From Pseudomonadota bacterium (GTDB taxonomy: Bacteria; Pseudomonadota; Gammaproteobacteria; Xanthomonadales; Xanthomonadaceae), in NCBI GenBank assembly GCA_023392975.1, contig JAEWNA010000249.1, positions 1 to 19,613 of the forward strand: a stretch of 19,613 bases of DNA. Direction: 5' to 3'. A program made the translations under genes and the position numbers. The notes under the pieces are model-generated. The model saw only the letters and a list, made by a program, of their open reading frames with translations, made no database searches and was not told where the DNA came from. Of the stretch, positions 1 through 5,996 are shown piece after piece. Each line of letters starts with the position of its first letter. The stretch's first letter is position 1.

Positions 1-728
1 GTCCCGACGCGCGCGGCGTCGTGCGCATCGCCGGCATCGATGCTTCGGCGCCGCTGTCGCTGCAGGCGCTGTTTCCGCCGCCGGCCGCGCCCTCGTTCCT
101 GATCGACGCGCTGCCGACCTGGCCCGAGCGCGTGCCGCTGGCGATCGATCTCGGCGACGCGCCGCCGACCACGGTCGAGAAGACCGTGGAGCTGTCGCCG
201 CTGCGCTGGCTGCAGGTCGACGTGCCGGGCGTCGAGGTGCCGCGCCGGCCGCGCGCGGCGTCGCCGTTCCCGGTGTTCGTGCTGCAGCGGCGCGAAGGCG
301 GTGGCTGGCGCGACGCCAGCGCCGATGCGTTCCGACCGGTCGCCGGCGGCATGGCCGTGTCGCTGGATCGCGACGGCCCGGTGCGCGTCGCCGCGCTGCT
401 GACACCGTGGCGCATGGCGACGAGCCTCGCCGTGGAGGTCCGCGCCGGCGAGTCGCGCTATCGCACCCGCATCGACACCGCGGCGGGGCATCGCGTCGTG
501 CTGCGTCTGGTCGCGGACGGCCGTCCGCTGGCCGGCGCGCCGGTCGAGGTGGTCGCGCCGCTGCGCGGCGTGCCGCCGCAGACGCTGCTTGCGGATGCCG
601 ATGGCCGTCTCGTGCTGGACGGCGCAACCGTGCCATCGGTGCGGGTGGAGGTGGCCGGTTACGCGCAGGCCGACGTGCGCCTGGACCGCGCCGAAGCGAC
701 GGTCGCGCTCGTGCGCGAGGACGACTGA
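1..728 (+). CDS. Unrecognised protein, C-terminal part (5' end outside window)
   Basis: The reading frame is open from base 3 to a TGA at 726-728, and the GTG at 21 is not preceded by a Shine-Dalgarno sequence, so the gene most likely begins to the left of the window. About 240 residues are visible. They are rich in Ala, Val, Pro and Arg, and they alternate in a beta-strand-like way. The last ~80 residues (VVLRLVADGRPLAGAPVEVV... DADGRLVLDG) resemble a carboxypeptidase-regulatory-like or other Ig-like beta-sandwich domain, in which a 'G.P..GA.V' strand is followed by 'D.DGR..L.G'. I see no catalytic motif or membrane segment. It converges on the PH-domain gene with a 4-nt gap and no terminator between them. 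I do not recognise the family, and any function would be a guess. Confidence 0.6.
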   Translation, partial: PDARGVVRIAGIDASAPLSLQALFPPPAAPSFLIDALPTWPERVPLAIDLGDAPPTTVEKTVELSPLRWLQVDVPGVEVPRRPRAASPFPVFVLQRREGGGWRDASADAFRPVAGGMAVSLDRDGPVRVAALLTPWRMATSLAVEVRAGESRYRTRIDTAAGHRVVLRLVADGRPLAGAPVEVVAPLRGVPPQTLLADADGRLVLDGATVPSVRVEVAGYAQADVRLDRAEATVALVREDD

Positions 729-732
729 GGCG

Positions 733-1320
733 TCAGGCGCGGTCGCGCCGCAGCAGGTCGGCGATGTCGTCGAGGCGCTCGCGGATCGCGTGCAGCGCCG
801 CCAGCTGCAGGGCGTCGTGATCGGCGCGCGCACCGGCCAGTTCGCGGCGCAGGCGATCGCGCCGGAGCAGGATGTCGGCGCGCAGGCGGTCGGCATCGAT
901 GATCCCCGCCAACTGCATGTTGTGCGCCTGCCCCTGGCTCTGTCCCGCGGTCTCGATGCGCAGCACGGCCAGATGGAAGCGGCGCAGCAGCGGCCCCTCG
1001 ATGAAGGTCACGTCCTGGATGTTCTCCAGCGGGATGGTCTTCTCGACCTGGAACAGGATGCCCTTGCGGAAATTGAGGACGCGATCGTCCAACTCGCATT
1101 TCAGCTTGTTGAAATAGTGCCGCGCCCACCACTGGCCAATGCCGAGCAGCCAGAGCACCGCCAGCGGGCTGAGCACGACGGTGACCAGCAGGAACCAGGC
1201 GACGTAGATCACCAGGTAGGGTCGCAGCAGCGGGTTGAAGGTGGCGCGGAGCACCGCCGGCGCATCGGGAGCGCTCGGGAGGCTGGCCGGGGCCGCGTCG
1301 GCGAGGAGATCCGGGGTCAT
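733..1320 (-). CDS. PH domain-containing membrane protein (bPH_2 / YdbS-like)
   Basis: This is a 195-residue protein. After a Pro/Ala-rich N-terminus come one or two hydrophobic segments at about residues 33-60 (PYLVIYVAWFLLVTVVLS..LAVLWLLGIG). A bacterial PH-like domain of the PF03703 type follows at about 70-130, with the family pattern of 'L...L.FRKGILF..EKTIPLENIQDV' and then 'GPLLRRFHLAVLRIET'. The C-terminus is a charged helix rich in Arg and Asp. Such proteins are membrane-anchored and of mostly unknown role. The ATG at 1320 has only a weak ribosome site. An in-frame GTG at 1359, preceded by a purine-rich GGAAGGCGGGG, would add 13 residues and is a real alternative. The next gene upstream is divergent, so this one is probably transcribed alone. 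Confidence 0.8.
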   Translation of the reverse strand: MTPDLLADAAPASLPSAPDAPAVLRATFNPLLRPYLVIYVAWFLLVTVVLSPLAVLWLLGIGQWWARHYFNKLKCELDDRVLNFRKGILFQVEKTIPLENIQDVTFIEGPLLRRFHLAVLRIETAGQSQGQAHNMQLAGIIDADRLRADILLRRDRLRRELAGARADHDALQLAALHAIRERLDDIADLLRRDRA

Positions 1321-1427
1321 CGATTCGCATTCCGCATCGGGAGGCGGCGATTCTGTCACGATGCGACCCCGCCTTCCGCCATCGGACGTTGCGATGGGTC
1401 CGCCTCTCGTGCCGACCGGAGCTTCGC

Positions 1428-2384
1428 ATGCGCCACACCTCCGCTTCCTTCCGCCTGTCCGCCCTCGTCGCGCTGATCGCCATCGCTTCCGCTGGCGGCG
1501 ATGCTGTCGCCACCGCCGATGCCATCGGCGGGCAGGCCGCCGCACGAACGGCCGCCAAGCCCGCGCCGATGGAGACACTGTCCACGGCGACCGATGAAGC
1601 GGCGGTCGAGCGCCAGCGCAAGGTCATCGATCGCGAGATCGCGTCGCTCGGCGCGCATCCCTGGGCCGCCGATTACTACCAAGGCGACGGGCTCGGCGCG
1701 AACATCCGGCTGTTGCTGGCGCCCGCCGGCGGGGTGGTGGCGACCTGGCATGGCTGCATGGGCCTGTACGGCGCCAACCGCGGAAAGGTGGTCGAACGCG
1801 ACGGTGCGCTCCGTTTCGAGTACGCGGCGTCGAACGCACCGGGCTTCGGCGGTTTCCCCGAGGCCGTGCATCCGGTCCGCTGGGGCGCGCGTCGCTACCT
1901 GATCCCCGAATCGAAGCTGATCGACTTCGTCAACGCCGTCCATCGCGGATTCGAGCCGCGGCACGACGTTCACGGCATGTTCCTGCTCGCCGATGGCGAC
2001 GAAAAGCGACCAGTGAGCGGCTTGCCGGCGCTGCCGCCAACGACGCTGGCCCTGCTGCGTCGCCAGCCGCTGGAAGCGAGCGTGCGTTCGGTGGACGGCG
2101 TCGAGGTGAAGCACGAGCAGACGGCTGCGCTCGGTTGCAACCACATCTACCGCGTCACCCTCGACCGCGGTTCGCGCGATCGCCTCGCGCCGGGCATGGC
2201 ACTCACGCGGGTCTCGCCCACATCGACGGCGACGACCGCCGAGGTGCTGTCGGTGACGCCCGACAGCGCGACGGCCAAGGTGGTCGGCCTGTTCGAGGAC
2301 TGCAAGCGCCCGAAGACCGTCCCCGTGGTCGGCTGGCGGTTCACCACCGGCGCCTACGACCCCGCGAAGACGGCGTCGCACTGA
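1428..2384 (+). CDS. Secreted hypothetical protein
   Basis: This is a 318-residue protein. The ATG at 1428 is preceded by CCGGAG at a good distance, and it places a typical signal peptide at the N-terminus (Arg at 2 and 9, then a hydrophobic core SALVALIAIASA at 11-22). An earlier in-frame ATG at 1389 would bury that signal, so 1428 is preferred. The mature part contains a tryptophan/cysteine segment WHGCMGLYG and two further cysteines (ALGCNHIY and EDCKRP), compatible with disulfides in the periplasm. I recognise no enzyme motif and no named family. It is probably periplasmic or extracellular. It lies 28 nt upstream of the acetyltransferase gene in the same direction, so the two may share a transcript. 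Confidence 0.75.
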   Translation: MRHTSASFRLSALVALIAIASAGGDAVATADAIGGQAAARTAAKPAPMETLSTATDEAAVERQRKVIDREIASLGAHPWAADYYQGDGLGANIRLLLAPAGGVVATWHGCMGLYGANRGKVVERDGALRFEYAASNAPGFGGFPEAVHPVRWGARRYLIPESKLIDFVNAVHRGFEPRHDVHGMFLLADGDEKRPVSGLPALPPTTLALLRRQPLEASVRSVDGVEVKHEQTAALGCNHIYRVTLDRGSRDRLAPGMALTRVSPTSTATTAEVLSVTPDSATAKVVGLFEDCKRPKTVPVVGWRFTTGAYDPAKTASH

Positions 2385-2412
2385 CGCCCATCCCGCGGGC
2401 TATGCTGCGGCC

Positions 2413-3120
2413 ATGCCCGCCGCATCCTCGCCCACCACGGCATTCGCCGATCTCGACAACCCGTTCTGGTCAGCGCTGCGCAGCCGCCATGCGGATCTCG
2501 CGTGCGTCGCGGGTGAGGTGGCGCGCTACCCGGCGACGCACGCGCCGTTCCTCGGTGTCGCGCATGCCGAGGTCGAGGCAGGCGATGCGTTTGCGACGCT
2601 GGTCGCGCCGGGCGAATCTGTCTACCTGCTCGGCGTCGCGCCACGCGTGCCCGCGGGCTGGCAGCTGGAACACCTCGGCGACCTCGCGCAGATGATCCGG
2701 ACCGAACCGATGCCGGTGGTGCACGGTCCCGATCTCGTGCCGCTGGGCGAATCGCATCGTGCCGACGTGCTCGCGCTGACCGCGCTCGTCTATCCGCACT
2801 ATTTCCGCGAACGGACGATGGCGATGGGCCGCTACTTCGGCGTGTACGTCGATGGCCGGCTCGCGGCGATGGCGGGCGAGCGCCTGGGCACCGATCGCTT
2901 CCGCGAAGTCAGCGCGATCTGCACGCATCCGGACTTCACCGGCCATGGCTACGCCCGTCGGCTCACCGCATGGCTGTGCAATGATCTGCTCGCCGCCGGC
3001 CTCGTGCCGTTCCTGCACGTGAGCCACGGCAATCCGCGGGCGAAGACGCTGTACGAATACATGGGTTTCCGCCTGCACCGCGACATCCCGTTCTGGTCGT
3101 TGCGGCGGATAGACGACTGA
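2413..3120 (+). CDS. GNAT family N-acetyltransferase (FR47-like)
   Basis: This is a 235-residue protein. The C-terminal half carries the GNAT acetyl-CoA fold. Residues 165-185 read EVSAICTHPDFTGHGYARRL, where the 'V..I.THP...G.GYA..L' strand-loop-helix is motif A that holds the pyrophosphate of acetyl-CoA. Residues 200-220 (FLHVSHGNPRAKTLYEYMGF) are the motif B region with the usual N..A...Y...GF. This matches the FR47-like subgroup (PF08445 type). The N-terminal half is the variable substrate-selecting part, so the substrate cannot be named. The start ATG at 2413 has a weak ribosome site. It sits between a secreted protein and a DUF4259 protein, and neither suggests a pathway. Confidence 0.88.
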   Translation: MPAASSPTTAFADLDNPFWSALRSRHADLACVAGEVARYPATHAPFLGVAHAEVEAGDAFATLVAPGESVYLLGVAPRVPAGWQLEHLGDLAQMIRTEPMPVVHGPDLVPLGESHRADVLALTALVYPHYFRERTMAMGRYFGVYVDGRLAAMAGERLGTDRFREVSAICTHPDFTGHGYARRLTAWLCNDLLAAGLVPFLHVSHGNPRAKTLYEYMGFRLHRDIPFWSLRRIDD

Positions 3121-3137
3121 TCGCCACGAGCGGCCAC

Positions 3138-3144
3138 GAGGAGG
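3138..3144 (+). promoter_or_regulatory. Strong Shine-Dalgarno of the DUF4259 gene
   Basis: GAGGAGG lies 5 nt before the ATG at 3150. It decides the start against an overlapping ATG at 3146 in another frame. It is one of the few textbook ribosome binding sites in the window. Confidence 0.7.
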
Positions 3145-3149
3145 CATGC

Positions 3150-3563
3150 ATGGGCGCCTGGGACACCGGCATCTTCGACAACGACACCGCCTGCGACTGG
3201 GCGTACGGGCTCAAGGACGTGCACGATCGCACGCTCATCGAACGCACGCTCGACGCGGTGCTCGATGTCAGCGACGACTACCTCGAAGCGCCCGAGGCCG
3301 AGGAAGCCCTCGCCGCCGCGGAGACGCTGGCGAGGCTGCTCGGTCGCGGCGGCGTGCGCAATGCGTACACCGAGTCCGTCGATGCCTGGGTTGCGGCCCA
3401 CCCCGGACGGCCATCTCCGGAACTGCTGGACAAGGCGCGGCGCGCGGTCGCCCGCGTGCTGGGTGCGGATTCCGAGCTGCGCGAACTCTGGGAAGACAGC
3501 GACGATGCCGACGCCTGGCGACAGTCGGTCGAGGATCTGCAACTGCGCCTGCGCGCGGAGTGA
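3150..3563 (+). CDS. DUF4259 domain-containing protein
   Basis: This is a 137-residue acidic protein. The N-terminus MGAWDTGIFDNDTACDW is the hallmark of the DUF4259 family (compare the family's 'MGAWG.G.FDND.A.DW'). The rest is predicted all-helical, with a conserved alternation of Ala/Glu helices (EAEEALAAAETLARLLG; PELLDKARRAVARVLG) and a final LWEDS..ADAW segment. Its function is unknown. The start is well fixed: GAGGAGG at 3138-3144 lies 5 nt before the ATG at 3150, and a competing out-of-frame ATG at 3146 is too close to that site. It converges on rapZ with only 3 nt between the stop codons. In relatives I would expect PTS genes after rapZ, so this gene marks a rearranged neighbourhood. 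Confidence 0.87.
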   Translation: MGAWDTGIFDNDTACDWAYGLKDVHDRTLIERTLDAVLDVSDDYLEAPEAEEALAAAETLARLLGRGGVRNAYTESVDAWVAAHPGRPSPELLDKARRAVARVLGADSELRELWEDSDDADAWRQSVEDLQLRLRAE

Positions 3564-3566
3564 GCG

Positions 3567-4442
3567 CTATTCCAGTTCGCGGTGGAAGGTCGCGACCTCG
3601 CGCCAGCCCTTGGCGCGGGCATGCGCCGCCAGCGTTTCGGCGAGGTAGACCGAGCGATGGCGGCCGCCGGTGCAGCCGAACGCGATCGTGATGTAGCTGC
3701 GGGTGTCGCCCTGCATCTTCGGCAGCCAGTGGTCGAGGAAGCCCGAGACCTGGCGCACGTATTCGCGCGCATCGTCCTGTGCGTCGAGGTACTCGCGGAT
3801 CTCGCGGTCGCGACCCGACAGCGGGCGCAGCCGCGCGTCCCAGTGCGGGTTCGGCAGGCTGCGCGCATCGAACACGAAGTCCGCGTCCGCGGGCACGCCG
3901 CGCCGGTAGGCGAAGGACTCGAACAGCAGCGACACCGTGCGGTCGTCGCCCAGGCCGAGCTCGGTGATGACCCGCCGCCGCAACTGGTGGACGTTGGTCT
4001 CGCTGGTGTCGATGACGACGTCGGCCAGCGCGCGCAGCGGCCGCAGCAGCGTCCGCTCCTGCGCGATGGCCTCGGCCAGCGCCAGCCCGCGATGGCTCAG
4101 CGGATGGCGGCGGCGGGTCTCGGCGTAGCGCCGCAGCAGCACGTCGTCGGTGGCGTCGAAGAACACCAGCGTGGTGTCCAAGCCGAGCGCGCCGGCCTGC
4201 GAGAGCCAGGTCGGCAGCCGCGACAGGTCGGTCTCGCGGTTGCGCACGTCGATCCCGACCGCGAGCCGCGGCGGCAGGTCGCCCTTGCCGGTCGCATTGC
4301 GCACGAAGTCGGGCAGCAGTTCGGCCGGCAGGTTGTCGACGCAGTCGAAGTCCAGGTCTTCCAGCGTGTGCAGCGCGATCGACTTGCCGCCGCCGGACAT
4401 GCCGCTGACGACGATGAGCCGCGACGTCGCGTCGGCGCTCAT
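3567..4442 (-). CDS. rapZ: RNase adapter protein RapZ (P-loop NTPase, YhbJ family)
   Basis: This 291-residue protein is close to the family's usual 280-290. The Walker A motif GMSGGGKS is at residues 14-21, followed by the conserved LEDLDFDCVDNLP. The family blocks DVRNRET and FGCTGGRHRSVYLAE are also present. In E. coli RapZ binds the small RNAs GlmY/GlmZ and presents GlmZ to RNase E, controlling glucosamine-6-phosphate synthase. Here the protein ends ...TFHRELE, without the basic KRKP-type tail of the E. coli protein, so RNA binding by that tail is doubtful. Its ATG overlaps the hprK stop by 4 nt, which indicates translational coupling. It is the last gene of the long minus-strand block. 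No EIIA, HPr or EI gene follows. The function call is family-based and the family assignment is firm. Confidence 0.96.
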   Translation of the reverse strand: MSADATSRLIVVSGMSGGGKSIALHTLEDLDFDCVDNLPAELLPDFVRNATGKGDLPPRLAVGIDVRNRETDLSRLPTWLSQAGALGLDTTLVFFDATDDVLLRRYAETRRRHPLSHRGLALAEAIAQERTLLRPLRALADVVIDTSETNVHQLRRRVITELGLGDDRTVSLLFESFAYRRGVPADADFVFDARSLPNPHWDARLRPLSGRDREIREYLDAQDDAREYVRQVSGFLDHWLPKMQGDTRSYITIAFGCTGGRHRSVYLAETLAAHARAKGWREVATFHRELE

Positions 4443-5386
4443 TCCGCGCGTTCCAGAAAATGCGAGTGGCGCGCCATGAACGCCGCGGCCGGGTCGACGC
4501 CCTTGATCCGCAGGATGTGCGCGCGCGCCGCGGCCTCGGTCAGCACCGCGAGGTTGCGGCCGGGCATCACCGGCAGGGTGATCATCGGCACGTCGAGATC
4601 GAGCAGCCGGCGCGAACCGAGATCGCCGACCAGCCGCTCCATGCCCGTCGCCTGCGGCTCCAGGTGCGGCCGGGTGAGGTGCACGATCAGGCGCAGGTAC
4701 TTGTTCCGTTTCACCGCGGTGTCGCCGAACATCTGGCGCACGTTGAGCACGCCCAGGCCGCGCACTTCGAGCAGGTCCTGCAGCAGTTCGGGGCAGGCGC
4801 CGTCGAGCACGTCCGGTGCGATCTGGGTGAATTCGGGCGCATCGTCCGCGACCAGCCGATGGCCGCGGGTGACGAGTTCCAGCGCCAGTTCGCTCTTGCC
4901 GGCGCCGGATTCGCCGGTGATCAGCACGCCGATGGAGTAGATCTCCATGAACACGCCGTGCACGGTGAGGCGCGGCGCGAGCTTGCGCGCGAGGTGGTAC
5001 TGCAGGTGGTTGAACAGTTCATGGCCGCGTCGCGGCGACGCCCACAGCGGCGTATCGGATTCCTCGGCGGCGGCGCGCAGGTCCTCGGGGCAGGGCTGGT
5101 CCTTGCTGATCACCATCGCCAGCGGCCGGAACTGCATGATCTTCTCGATCGTCTCCCAGCGCTGGCGCGCGTCGAGCGCATCCAGCCAGGCGAGTTCCTC
5201 GGTGCCGAGGATCTGCACCTTGTTGGGATAGATGATGTTGAGATAGCCGGCGAGCGAAGGCCGGCGGGCCACCGTGTCCACGGCTTCGAGCACCCGCGGC
5301 TCGCCGCGCTGGCCGGCGACCCAGCGCAGCGCGAGGCGTTCCTGCAATTGATCGAACAGATCGCGCGCGCTGATGCTGGCGTTCAT
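4439..5386 (-). CDS. hprK: HPr kinase/phosphorylase
   Basis: This 315-residue protein has the full HprK layout. There is an N-terminal domain to about residue 130. The catalytic domain then begins at TVHGVFMEIY (His143) and continues with the Walker A GESGAGKS at 158-165, the HRLVADD block at 176-182 and the signature LLEVRGLGVLNVRQMFG at 205-221. HprK phosphorylates, and reverses phosphorylation of, a regulatory serine on HPr of the phosphotransferase system. The gene lies where many gammaproteobacteria, E. coli included, carry ptsN between hpf and rapZ. No HPr gene is in the window. The start ATG at 5386 is not preceded by a purine-rich ribosome site but by CCTCCC. The 3' end overlaps rapZ by 4 nt. 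Confidence 0.96.
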   Translation of the reverse strand: MNASISARDLFDQLQERLALRWVAGQRGEPRVLEAVDTVARRPSLAGYLNIIYPNKVQILGTEELAWLDALDARQRWETIEKIMQFRPLAMVISKDQPCPEDLRAAAEESDTPLWASPRRGHELFNHLQYHLARKLAPRLTVHGVFMEIYSIGVLITGESGAGKSELALELVTRGHRLVADDAPEFTQIAPDVLDGACPELLQDLLEVRGLGVLNVRQMFGDTAVKRNKYLRLIVHLTRPHLEPQATGMERLVGDLGSRRLLDLDVPMITLPVMPGRNLAVLTEAAARAHILRIKGVDPAAAFMARHSHFLERAE

Positions 5387-5410
5387 GGGAGGCGGGAAGG
5401 GCGATGTCGA

Positions 5411-5437
5411 CCCGACGGCGCACGGTGCGCCGCCGGG
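5411..5437 (-). other. Intercistronic hairpin between hpf and hprK
   Basis: Arms CCCG-A-CGGCGCA (5411-5422) and TGCGCCG-C-CGGG (5426-5437) pair over 11 base pairs with one internal mismatch and a 3-nt loop. It lies in the 64-nt gap between the hpf stop and the hprK start. On the transcribed minus strand it is followed by a C/T-mixed stretch rather than a T run, so it is not a classical intrinsic terminator. It may be a partial terminator, an mRNA end-protector or a processing site. Confidence 0.55.
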
Positions 5438-5450
5438 CGAGGGGACGGAC

Positions 5451-5774
5451 TCAGTCCGCGGCGCGTGCGAGGCTTTCCCCGCGGTGGTGATCGACCATCT
5501 TTTCCTTCTGCTTCATCAGCAGGCGGTCGAGCTTGTCGGCCAGCAGGTCGATGGCCGCGTACATGTCCTGGGCGTCGACATCGGCGTGGAGGGTGCGCCC
5601 GGCGATGTTGATCGTGGCTTCGGCGCGGTGGTGGGGCTTGTTGATGCTCAGCTGGGTCCGGATGACGTCCATCGGATGCTCGAAATGCCGGCCGAGGCGC
5701 GAAAGCTTGGTTTCGACGTATTCGCGCAGCGCGGGGGTGACTTCGATCTGGTGGCCGTGGGTTTCGATATGCAT
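5451..5774 (-). CDS. hpf: Ribosome hibernation-promoting factor, short form
   Basis: This 107-residue protein is of the short HPF/YfiA type. It starts MHIETHGHQIEVTPALREYV, followed by the family pattern of a beta-alpha-beta-beta-beta-alpha fold (ETKLSRLGRHFEHPMDVIRTQLS..., ADVDAQDMYAAIDLLADKLDRLL) and a basic KQKEK near the end. It lacks the C-terminal dimerisation domain of long HPF. Such proteins bind the 30S decoding and mRNA channel and help form inactive 100S ribosomes when growth stops. The ATG at 5774 is chosen because AGAGGA lies 8 nt upstream and because the family's conserved N-terminus begins there. Longer in-frame extensions are not protein-like. The position directly after rpoN is the conserved one in gammaproteobacteria. 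Confidence 0.94.
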   Translation of the reverse strand: MHIETHGHQIEVTPALREYVETKLSRLGRHFEHPMDVIRTQLSINKPHHRAEATINIAGRTLHADVDAQDMYAAIDLLADKLDRLLMKQKEKMVDHHRGESLARAAD

Positions 5775-5809
5775 CGACGATGTCCTCTGGTTGTGCCGGG
5801 CCTGTGTCG

Positions 5810-5870
5810 CGCATCGCGGCGTCGGCCCGGCCCGCGGGCGCGCGATGCGGGCGTGCGACCGGGCGGTCGC
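5810..5870 (-). other. Structured leader upstream of hpf (nested and adjacent hairpins)
   Basis: The 222-nt rpoN-hpf spacer holds no gene. It contains a perfect 9-bp inverted repeat, CGCATCGCG (5810-5818) with CGCGATGCG (5841-5849). Inside it is a nested GCCCG (5825-5829)/CGGGC (5835-5839) stem. A second perfect 6-bp hairpin, GCGACC (5855-5860)/GGTCGC (5865-5870), follows. On the minus-strand transcript these lie 36 to 96 nt before the hpf ATG. A role as attenuator, RNA-processing site or transcription-factor site is possible but unproven. High GC raises the chance background. Confidence 0.4.
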
Positions 5871-5996
5871 GATCGCCCCACCGGCGGACATCGGGTCGGA
5901 TCGGGCCGTGCACAAGGCGCGTCGTTCCGATCCGATGTGCCGTGTCCACAGGTTACCCCAGCGCGGCGGGGACGCAAGAGCGGCGGCTTGCCGCGT

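Noticed and set aside
3582..4940. A 452-codon plus-strand frame opposite rapZ and hprK
   Set aside because: It is antisense to two well-recognised genes, has no ribosome site and no domain, and its composition is typical of a mirror frame.
5775..5996. A missed ptsN or other small gene between rpoN and hprK
   Set aside because: The spacer is only 222 nt and the hpf-hprK gap is 64 nt. Neither can hold ptsN (about 150 codons), and no protein-like frame is present.
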